Assembly (NCBI GenBank): GCA_016779205.1
Contig: JADHOC010000007.1
Location: 62,001 to 126,000 of the forward strand
Source of the DNA: Planctomycetota bacterium
GTDB lineage: Bacteria > Planctomycetota > UBA1135 > GCA-002686595
DNA length: 64,000 nucleotides
Direction of reading: 5' to 3'
Part shown: in pieces, positions 36,627 to 43,478 of the stretch
Numbering within the stretch: position 1 is the stretch's first letter
Layout: every line of letters begins with the position of its first letter
The notes under the pieces: model-generated
The model's database searches: none
What the model was told of the DNA's origin: nothing
Seen by the model: only the letters and a program-made list of their open reading frames with translations
Made by a program: the position numbers and the translations under genes

Positions 36627-37078
36627 GCTTTCTTGGTGGTGGCTCCAGGGGCCGGACGGTGACCGGCACCCCCGTGGGGCGGCCTCCTGAGGACCCGGGA
36701 GCGGAAGTTGTGTGCCCACGCTGGCGGAGCGTTCGGGCGGGTGCGGGAGAGGGCAGAACCTCTTGGGTTCTATTCTTCGGCCTTCAAGGCCCAGGAGTTG
36801 ACGGTCCGTCCGCCAGACTGGCCTCGACGGCTCCTGGGAGCCCTGGGACCGGGGCTGCGGTGGAGGCCGGACGCCTCAAGAAACAGGTGAGGAGGACGGC
36901 TGATCCTGCGGATCCCCGGCCCCGGGGGGATGATGCCATCCCCTCCACGCAGGTCCAAGGGCCGCCGCTGGCCTCCGGACTCTTCCCGCGGGCCGCCCAT
37001 GGGGCCACGGCGTGTCCGCAGGGGCCCCCTGGGACTCCTGGCCTCGTTCGCTCCCCCGGCCGGAGCCGGGGGGACGGA
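36627..37078. other. 452-bp gap between mcsA and clpC
   Basis: No ORF with protein-like composition is visible on either strand. It contains a 6-bp inverted repeat with 5-nt loop (AGAACC/GGTTCT, 36755-36771) and a GC-rich hairpin near the mcsA end (37053-37072). It probably carries a separate clpC promoter on the minus strand. I see no CtsR- or CIRCE-type operator. Confidence 0.5.
37053..37072 (-). terminator. GC-rich hairpin after mcsA
   Basis: CCCCCGGC, a CGGA loop and GCCGGGGG form an 8-bp stem starting 6 nt beyond the mcsA stop. No T-run follows. It could end the murD-mcsA transcript before clpC. Confidence 0.45.
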
Positions 37079-37639
37079 TCACGAGGGGGAGGCGGAACCC
37101 TCGTCCGCGGCGGCGTCGAGCTCCTGGGTGAGGCGCTGGACCTCGTCCCTGAGCTCCGCAGCTCGCTCGAAGTCCTCGTCCTTGACCGCCCGGTCCAGCT
37201 CGCTCTGGGCCTGCTCGATCCGGCGCTGGCGCTTCGTGGTCTCGGGGCACTGGCCGGGGACGCGGCCGGAGTGGGTGGAGGCCCCGTGCATCCGCTCGAG
37301 CAGCCCCTCAAGGTAGTCGGAGAAGACCTCGTAGCACTCGCTACAGCCGAGCCGGCCCTTCCGTCGCAGGCTGTCCTCGGTCGTCCCGCAGCTCGGGCAG
37401 CGACGGACATTCTTGGGGGCCTGCTTCTTCCCCTTCAGCGCGGACATCTGGAGGAGCTTCCAGACCTCGTCCATGGGCTTCTGCTGGACCTCGCTGCCGG
37501 GGAGCTCCATGGCCTGGGCGCACGTCTCGCAGAGGTGGTGCTGCTCTACCTGGTTCCCGGACTCGCCGGGGCCCAGGAAGGTGTGGACCTCATCGATGTG
37601 AACGGTCGCGTTCGACTTTTGGCACTGCTGACAGAGCAT
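37079..37639 (-). CDS. mcsA: McsA-like zinc-finger/UVR protein
   Basis: The 186-residue protein starts at the ATG at 37639. It contains four CxxC zinc knuckles (CQQC, CETC, CPSC, CSEC) in the first about 110 residues and a C-terminal UVR motif (DFERAAELRDEVQRL, about 159-173). This is the McsA layout; in Firmicutes McsA activates the arginine kinase McsB and interacts with ClpC. No mcsB is near. In other phyla McsA-like proteins without McsB occur, and an adaptor or chaperone role for ClpC is inferred. Confidence 0.85.
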   Translation of the reverse strand: MLCQQCQKSNATVHIDEVHTFLGPGESGNQVEQHHLCETCAQAMELPGSEVQQKPMDEVWKLLQMSALKGKKQAPKNVRRCPSCGTTEDSLRRKGRLGCSECYEVFSDYLEGLLERMHGASTHSGRVPGQCPETTKRQRRIEQAQSELDRAVKDEDFERAAELRDEVQRLTQELDAAADEGSASPS

Positions 37640-37767
37640 TCGAGTGCGGGGTCTGGCCCCGCCCAGCACCCGTCTTAGGCGTGGGGAACAGCGTGGTCAA
37701 TAGATGGAGTCAGATCGTTGGAGCCGGGTACTGCATCGGTGCAGGGATGGACCGGCTCGGGGTCGCC

Positions 37768-39219
37768 TCAGGCCCGCCCGCGGCCCTCGCCTGGGAGGAC
37801 TCCCCGGAACGCGAGCGCCCGCTCCTGGAAGTTGGCGTAGCGGTCAAAGGAGGCGCAGGCGGGGGAGAAGAGCACCGTCCGCACGCCGTCGCGCTCGGCG
37901 ATGGACATGGCCCGCCGGGCGGCATCCTCGGCCGACACGCACACCGGGCCCTCGTCCACGGCGGCCCCCGCCTGGCGGGCGGCGATGGTGAGCTCCTCGG
38001 CGGCGGCGCCGAACGGCACCATGATCCAGCCTCCGCGGGCGGCGAGCCCCTCGGCGAGGGGGCCGAGGCTGACGCCTCGCTTCGCCTGGCCCCCCGCGAT
38101 CAGGATGGCCGGCCCTGGATCCTGCACGCTCTCCATGGCCGACAGCGTCGACTCAGGCGTGGTCGAGACGCCGTTGTCGATGACCCTGACGGAGACCCCT
38201 CCGGCCATGAATTCGCCCAGGGGCTCCATGCGGTGGCGGAGCCCCGAGAGCCGGGGGACGGCCCGGCGGAGGTCTGCGGGGTCGACCCCGAGCTGGAGGG
38301 CCGCGGCCAGGGCGACGAGCAGGTTGGTGCGCTGGAACTGTCCGGGGACGGGCAGCGTCGACGTGTCGGCCACCTTCACCCCTTCCCCGCCAATGAAGGA
38401 CTGGGCCCAGGTGCCGGCCAGCCGGTAGTCCCCCCCTTCACCATGGGTGAGGACTCGCTCACCCGTCCGGGCCCGGGCGAGCTCGGCGAGGTGGCCTTCG
38501 GGTGCGAGGGCGGCGCCACCCTCGCGGACCAGGGCCATCAGCCTGAGCTTCGCGTCGCGATAGCGGTCCACGGTCCCGTGACGTTCGATGTGATCAACGC
38601 CGATGTTCGTGATGGCCGCGACGTCGACGGTGCGCGAGACGTCGGCGGGCAGGTGCTCGAGCTGGTAGGAGGAGAGCTCGAGGACGACGACGTCCTGCCC
38701 GGTGATTCCATCGACCTGGTCCAGGAGGGAGCCGCCGATGTTGCCGCCGAGCAGGCAGCGCCCGGAGGTTCCCAGGGACGCCGCGAGCAGCTGATGGGTG
38801 AACGACGCGGTGGAGGACTTCCCCTGGGTGCCCGTGATCGCGACGACCCGTGCTGGGGTGAGCTCCAGGAGGAGGGCGGTCGCGGTGGTGATCCACGCGC
38901 CCTCTGCCCTGGCGCGCTCGATCCAGGGTGAGCTCGGGGGGACCGCCGGGTTGACGATCAGCACGTCGGCCTCCTCGAAGTCCACCGGGCGGTGTCCGCC
39001 GAGCGCGAAGCGCACGGGGTGCCGAGCGGTGAGGCCCTCGAGGTCGCGTACGACCTCGCCGAGCGCCTCGCGGGTTTTCTGGTCGGTCACGGTCACCCGC
39101 GCCCCCTGCCCCAGGGCCCAGCGGGCGGCGCCTGCGCCTCCGCCGAACAGGCCAAGGCCCATCACCGTGACGCGCTTGCCCGACAGCCCCCGGGCCCTGA
39201 CCGGGCCGCCATCGCTCAT
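37768..39219 (-). CDS. murD: UDP-MurNAc-L-Ala:D-Glu ligase MurD
   Basis: The 483-residue Mur ligase has an N-terminal Rossmann domain (VTVMGLGLFGGG), the ATP loop AITGTQGKSSTASF (about 128-141), ELSSYQLEHL, TNIGVDHIERHG and the C-terminal domain with GLRHRMEPLG. It adds D-Glu to UDP-MurNAc-L-Ala in peptidoglycan synthesis. SYQLE is diagnostic of MurD. The ATP loop has GTQGKSS where GTNGKST is usual. The gene is not in a dcw cluster here; it follows a PEGA lipoprotein gene with ATGA overlap. Confidence 0.93.
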   Translation of the reverse strand: MSDGGPVRARGLSGKRVTVMGLGLFGGGAGAARWALGQGARVTVTDQKTREALGEVVRDLEGLTARHPVRFALGGHRPVDFEEADVLIVNPAVPPSSPWIERARAEGAWITTATALLLELTPARVVAITGTQGKSSTASFTHQLLAASLGTSGRCLLGGNIGGSLLDQVDGITGQDVVVLELSSYQLEHLPADVSRTVDVAAITNIGVDHIERHGTVDRYRDAKLRLMALVREGGAALAPEGHLAELARARTGERVLTHGEGGDYRLAGTWAQSFIGGEGVKVADTSTLPVPGQFQRTNLLVALAAALQLGVDPADLRRAVPRLSGLRHRMEPLGEFMAGGVSVRVIDNGVSTTPESTLSAMESVQDPGPAILIAGGQAKRGVSLGPLAEGLAARGGWIMVPFGAAAEELTIAARQAGAAVDEGPVCVSAEDAARRAMSIAERDGVRTVLFSPACASFDRYANFQERALAFRGVLPGEGRGRA

Positions 39220-39740
39220 CCGTTCCCTTCGCCGGCGGCTGCCGGCGCGGAGGCGTCGGAGGCGGCCTGCTCCTCCTCATCGGCGGTCTGCGCCGCCGCG
39301 CGCGACTCGCTGCGGACGCGGATGGCCTCCTCGATGAAGGAGGCCGTCACGGGGTCCGCCTCTTCACCGGTCGCGGGGAGGAGGTCCACGTGGAACGCCT
39401 GGCGATCATGGATCCGGACGGGGTTGAGGATCTCCGTGAAGATGTCGACCGGGAAGTAGGTCCACCACGGGGCGTCCAGATCGAGCGGCTCGCTGTAGAG
39501 CCGTGAGCCGGCCCGATACATGGTCAGTCGCCGGGTACCGTAGTGGTCGATGGGGATCACCACGGGGGTCACGCCCATGAGCTGGTCGTCGAGTCGTACC
39601 TCGGCGCCCACCGGAGTGGAGGTGAGCGAGAGGGTGCGCTCCCCGCGGCACCCCGCGATGGCGGCGGCGGTGAGCAGGGTGGCGATGGCTCTCGTGCCGA
39701 GCGGGAGGCACGGCGGGCGCGGGGGCGAGGCCTGGCTCAT
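39216..39740 (-). CDS. PEGA-domain lipoprotein
   Basis: The 174-residue protein has a lipoprotein signal ending in AIAGC (C31). A PEGA-type beta-sandwich follows: TSTPVGAEVRLDDQLMGVTPVVIPIDHYGTRR (about 40-71 in shortened form), where the GAxVxxDGxxxGxTP pattern is retained. The C-terminal tail is acidic and Ala-rich. PEGA domains are envelope-associated, often carbohydrate-binding-like. Its stop overlaps the murD start, so it is cotranslated with a peptidoglycan enzyme. Confidence 0.8.
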   Translation of the reverse strand: MSQASPPRPPCLPLGTRAIATLLTAAAIAGCRGERTLSLTSTPVGAEVRLDDQLMGVTPVVIPIDHYGTRRLTMYRAGSRLYSEPLDLDAPWWTYFPVDIFTEILNPVRIHDRQAFHVDLLPATGEEADPVTASFIEEAIRVRSESRAAAQTADEEEQAASDASAPAAAGEGNG

Positions 39741-39894
39741 GGCGCCGAGAATGCGGATCGGCGGCGCGGCGATCCCGAGGTTTCTGCGGAATCGGGAGGC
39801 CCTGCCGATGCCCCTGTTCGATGCGCCATCCACGCCGGCGGGGGCGCTATCATCCCGCGCCTCCAAATCCTCCGTCTCTGAGACTTTGACCCCG

Positions 39895-41034
39895 ATGACA
39901 CGCCACCTCCTGTTCGCCAGCCTCGTACTCGCCGTTTCGCCGTCGTGTCGGGGGATCGCCAGCTTCATGGAGGATCAGGTCCCGGTGGACGGCATGGCCA
40001 GCACCCCGGCCGCGGACGAGCCGGCGCCTCCGGCGGAGGTCACCCTGCGGACCGACGACGGTGCGGACTGGATCCAGATCGTCTCCGGGGAGTGGCTCAG
40101 GGGTGAGATCCTCCGGGTGCGAGACGACAGCCTGGACTTCGACAGCGATGAGCTGGACGACCAGACCTTCGACTTCTCAGATGTCCTTAGGATCATCAGC
40201 CCGAACCACCAGGTGGTGCTGACGGAGGACGGCCGGATCTTCGAGGGGCAGCTTTCGGCCGACGAGTCCTCGATCTGGGTCGCGGGCGAGAAGACCGTGA
40301 AGATCCCCCGGGCTCAGGTGCTCTCCGTCCTCGCCGTGGAGGGAGGAGGGGCCTCCACCTGGTCCGGCGAGGTCTCGGCGGGCGTCGCGGTTCGGACCGG
40401 CAATACCAAGCAGACGGACTACTCCGCCGTGCTGGCAGCGACCAGGGAGACCGCTCGGACCCGGTGGGCGAACCGCTACAGCGGCGCGATCAGCGAGGTC
40501 AGCGGAGCCGAGACGGCCAACAACCACCGCATCGGTAGCTCCTTCGACGTCTTCGTGACCAAGCGGACGTTCGTGACGGTGCCGGGGATCGATGTCTATC
40601 GGGACCCCTTCCAGAACGTGGGCCTCCGCGTGACGCCGTACGCGGCGATCGGCTACGAGATTGTGGACACCGCGGACCACAACCTGTCCCTCAGCGCCGG
40701 TCCGGCGTTCCAGTACCAGCAATTCGACTCCGAGCTCGCCTCGGGGTCCTCCACGGACAACTCCTTTGCGGGGGTCTTCTCGACCTCCTACGACTGGGAC
40801 ATCACCGGCGACGTGGAGCTCAGTGCCGACTACAACATCACCGTGCCGATGCCGGACATCGACGAGTACAACCACAACGTGGTCGGCACGCTCTCCATCG
40901 ACCTGGCGGGGGACCTGGACCTCGACCTCTCGGTGACCTGGGACCGCATCAACTCGCCCGAGGCGAACGCCAGCGGCGTGATCCCCAGGAAGGACGACTT
41001 CCGGATGACGGTCGGGATCGGCTGGACCTTCTGA
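39895..41034 (+). CDS. DUF481 beta-barrel-like envelope protein
   Basis: The 379-residue protein has a signal peptide (MTRHLLFASLVLAVSPSC, possibly lipidated). An N-terminal beta-rich part (about 50-160) is followed by a DUF481 domain (about 170-379) whose strands show the outer-membrane-barrel alternation, ending in FRMTVGIGWTF with C-terminal Phe. DUF481 proteins (YdiY-like) are salt- or acid-induced outer-membrane proteins of unknown function. It is divergent from the PEGA/murD genes. The C-terminal aromatic residue fits Bam-mediated insertion. Confidence 0.85.
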   Translation: MTRHLLFASLVLAVSPSCRGIASFMEDQVPVDGMASTPAADEPAPPAEVTLRTDDGADWIQIVSGEWLRGEILRVRDDSLDFDSDELDDQTFDFSDVLRIISPNHQVVLTEDGRIFEGQLSADESSIWVAGEKTVKIPRAQVLSVLAVEGGGASTWSGEVSAGVAVRTGNTKQTDYSAVLAATRETARTRWANRYSGAISEVSGAETANNHRIGSSFDVFVTKRTFVTVPGIDVYRDPFQNVGLRVTPYAAIGYEIVDTADHNLSLSAGPAFQYQQFDSELASGSSTDNSFAGVFSTSYDWDITGDVELSADYNITVPMPDIDEYNHNVVGTLSIDLAGDLDLDLSVTWDRINSPEANASGVIPRKDDFRMTVGIGWTF

Positions 41035-41057
41035 CCCCCCCTGGTCCCCCGAGGAGC

Positions 41058-41082
41058 GAGGAGCGAGGCGCGCCGGCTCCTC
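41058..41082. terminator. Hairpin downstream of the DUF481 gene
   Basis: GAGGAGC (41058-41064) pairs with GCTCCTC (41076-41082) around an 11-nt loop; a second copy of GAGGAGC precedes it at 41051-41057. It lies between the DUF481 gene and the converging tRNA gene. No T-run. Confidence 0.4.
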
Positions 41083-41156
41083 ACGGGCGTGGGAGAGCGC
41101 CGACCCTGGCCCCACCCCCGGCGTCTCGCGGGGAGACGTCGTCCGGAGAGGGTGGG

Positions 41157-41246
41157 TGGCGGAGAGGGTGGGATTCGAACCCACGGAACCCGCGAGGGCT
41201 CACCGCCTTAGCAAGGCGGCGCATTCGGCCACTCTGCCACCTCTCC
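41157..41246 (-). tRNA. tRNA-Ser(GCU)
   Basis: Read on the minus strand from 41246, the sequence folds as a class II tRNA with a long variable arm. The acceptor stem pairs GGAGAGG with CCTCTCC over 7 bp, the T-loop is TTCGAAT and the anticodon loop is TTGCTAA, giving anticodon GCU (41210-41212) for AGC/AGU. The discriminator is G, and the 3' CCA is encoded (41157-41159). A possible -10 element (TATCTT on the minus strand) lies at 41259-41264. Confidence 0.97.
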
Positions 41247-41466
41247 GCTCGGGCGAAGAAGATAGCGACCGCGGTCTCCTGTGGCTCAGAGGAGTTTCTG
41301 GAAATCGCGGGGACGTAACCCGGAAGGAGGAATCGTGGGAAAAGCGTCAAGGGAAGATCCAGATCGCCACAATGTGGCCCGAGGTGCAGCGTAGGCCATT
41401 CCCCGGCCCGGCCCCTCCCGCGTCGGAGCCCGTCAGACGGCCCGCGCTGGCCCCAGGACCCACCCG

Positions 41467-43464
41467 ATGCCCGATCACTCCCACTCCACTGAAGCCGCCA
41501 GGAGCGACCTCGTGGGGGGGCCGTCTCCGCGACCGGCGCCCTCGCGGGGAGAGCTCGGTCACGCCCTCTTCCGGCTCTGGCTCCTGAACGTCCTGGCGGG
41601 GACCCTCGTCGGGTCCCTGTGGTTCTTCGACGCCCCTGTGGATCGTGCTCCCTGGATCCGCGTCTACGTCTCCCTGGCCCTGGTGTCGTCGGTCGCGGTC
41701 CTCGCCCTGGTGCCGGGCGCGGCGTTCCTGGTGATCTGGCGCTGGATCCGGAGCTGGCGCCTGGCCTGCCTGATGGCCGGCTTCGTGGGGGCGTGGTTCC
41801 TCGCGATCCTCTACACCGACACCATCGTCTATCGCCTGCTGCGCTATCACTTCTTTGATAGCGCCGTGCTCAACGTGGTCCTCACCAAGGGGAGCGGCGA
41901 CTCCATCATCCTCGGCGCCTACGTCTGGGAGACCGCGGGGCTCGTGATCGGTGGGCTGACGCTGATCCAGTGTCTCTGCTCCGCCTGGTTCGCCCGCCGG
42001 ATCCAGCGCCTCAACGGGGAGGGCGTCCGCGGCAACCTGTTCCTCCAACCGAAGACCGTGGTGGTCCTCGGGTTCCTGCCGACCCTGTTGTTCAGCCAGT
42101 CGGTCAGCGCTGCGGCGGACGTGGCGCAACACCGGGAGGCCTTGCGCGCGATCCAGCCGATCCCGGTCGTCCCCCGGGTCCGCCTCGGGCAGATCATCGA
42201 GCCGCTCCTCGACCCGGACGCGGCCCGACCGCCGGAGATGGACCTGCTGCCGGTGAACGCCACCCTCGACTGGCCCCACCAGCGCCCCGAGATCCCCGCG
42301 GACGCGCCGAAGAGGAACGTCTTCGTGTGCGTGCTCGACTCGTGGCGGCGGGACATGTTCGACCCCGAGCTGACGCCGAACATCAGCGCCTTCGCCGAGG
42401 GCGCCCGGGTGTTCGAGGATCACCTCTCGGGCGGGAACGGAACCCGATATGGGCTGTTCACCATGCTCTACGGGCTGCACGGCTCGTACTGGTTCCCCGT
42501 GCTCGCCCAGCGCAGGGCCCCGGTGCTCGTCGAGGCGATGCAGGCGGCGGGCTACGACGTTCGGGTGTTCTCGAGCGCCTCGATGAGCTTCCCCGAGTTC
42601 CGGGAGACCGCCTGGGTGGGGGTGGATGACCAGTCGATCCTCGACTCGTTCCCCCCCGGCCTGGTGTCGTACCAGAAGGACGAGCTCCTCGCCGAGGCGT
42701 TCGAGGCGTGGATGGAGCGGCGCCGCGTCACTCGCGACGAGCGGCCCTTCTTCGCCTTCGTGCTCATCGACGCGCCCCACCAGCCCTACGAGAACCCCGG
42801 CGGGCCGTACGCCCCGGCGGTGGAGTCCCTCGACTACATCGAGCTCGGCCGCACGACCGAGGGGCCGGAGCTGGTCGGCCTCCAGGAGCGCGTGCGGAAC
42901 GCCTACAAGAACTCCGTCGTGCATGCGGATCAGACCGCGGGGCGCCTGCTCGACACCCTCGAGCGAGCCGGCGAGTCCGAGGACACCTTCACCATCGTCA
43001 CCGGTGACCACGGGGAGGAGTTCTTCGAGTGCGGCTTCTGGGGGCACACCTCGAACTTCTCACCGCCGCAGGTGCAGGTCCCGTTCATCTTCCGGGGCCC
43101 TGGGATCGAGCCGGGCCGCGAGCCGCGCCCGACCTCCCACCTGGACTTCTCGAGCACCCTGCTGGAACTCCTCGGAGCCGACCCCGCCATGCGTGGGGGG
43201 TACAGCCTTGGCGCGGATCTGCTCGCGCCCCCCGAGACCCGCGATCGGGTCGTCGCGGGCTGGAGTGACATCGGGCTGTGGACCGCGTCCGGGATCTTCG
43301 ACATCCCGCTCACTGCCCCCGGGCTGGGAGGCTGGGTCCAGGAGCTTGAGTGCTACGACCTCCCCTGGGATCCCGTCGCGGACGTAGCCCTCCGGTGCCG
43401 TACGGAACGCTCGGCGCTCGAGACGATGGCGCGCGAATGCGCGCTCTTCCTGAAGGTCCGCTAG
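41467..43464 (+). CDS. YejM-like inner-membrane sulfatase-fold protein
   Basis: The 665-residue protein has five predicted membrane helices (about 30-210) and a periplasmic hydrolase-fold domain (about 280-640). That domain shows VCVLDSWRRDMF, GGNGTRYGLF with Thr326 at the nucleophile position, and VTGDHGEEFFECGFWGH. This arrangement matches YejM/PbgA (LapC) and LTA-synthase-like enzymes. YejM controls LPS synthesis through LapB/FtsH and may act as a metallophosphatase. The next gene (STT3-like) starts 14 bp downstream, so the two are likely cotranscribed. Confidence 0.8.
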   Translation: MPDHSHSTEAARSDLVGGPSPRPAPSRGELGHALFRLWLLNVLAGTLVGSLWFFDAPVDRAPWIRVYVSLALVSSVAVLALVPGAAFLVIWRWIRSWRLACLMAGFVGAWFLAILYTDTIVYRLLRYHFFDSAVLNVVLTKGSGDSIILGAYVWETAGLVIGGLTLIQCLCSAWFARRIQRLNGEGVRGNLFLQPKTVVVLGFLPTLLFSQSVSAAADVAQHREALRAIQPIPVVPRVRLGQIIEPLLDPDAARPPEMDLLPVNATLDWPHQRPEIPADAPKRNVFVCVLDSWRRDMFDPELTPNISAFAEGARVFEDHLSGGNGTRYGLFTMLYGLHGSYWFPVLAQRRAPVLVEAMQAAGYDVRVFSSASMSFPEFRETAWVGVDDQSILDSFPPGLVSYQKDELLAEAFEAWMERRRVTRDERPFFAFVLIDAPHQPYENPGGPYAPAVESLDYIELGRTTEGPELVGLQERVRNAYKNSVVHADQTAGRLLDTLERAGESEDTFTIVTGDHGEEFFECGFWGHTSNFSPPQVQVPFIFRGPGIEPGREPRPTSHLDFSSTLLELLGADPAMRGGYSLGADLLAPPETRDRVVAGWSDIGLWTASGIFDIPLTAPGLGGWVQELECYDLPWDPVADVALRCRTERSALETMARECALFLKVR

Positions 43465-43478
43465 GCCGCGCTCCGAAC

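Noticed and set aside
32961..36662. 1233-codon open frame on the plus strand over clpC and part of the sulfatase gene
   Set aside because: It runs antisense to clpC, which has complete motifs, and its product is of low complexity (D/E/V/L/H rich). Long antisense frames are expected at this GC content.
41335..41394. 19-codon frame with GTG start behind GGAGG
   Set aside because: The ribosome-binding site is good, but nothing else supports a peptide; it may be chance in the gap before the YejM-like gene.
41156..41587. Open frame starting MAERVGFEPTEPARAHRLS
   Set aside because: This is the common false translation of the antisense strand of a serine tRNA gene, here at 41157-41246.
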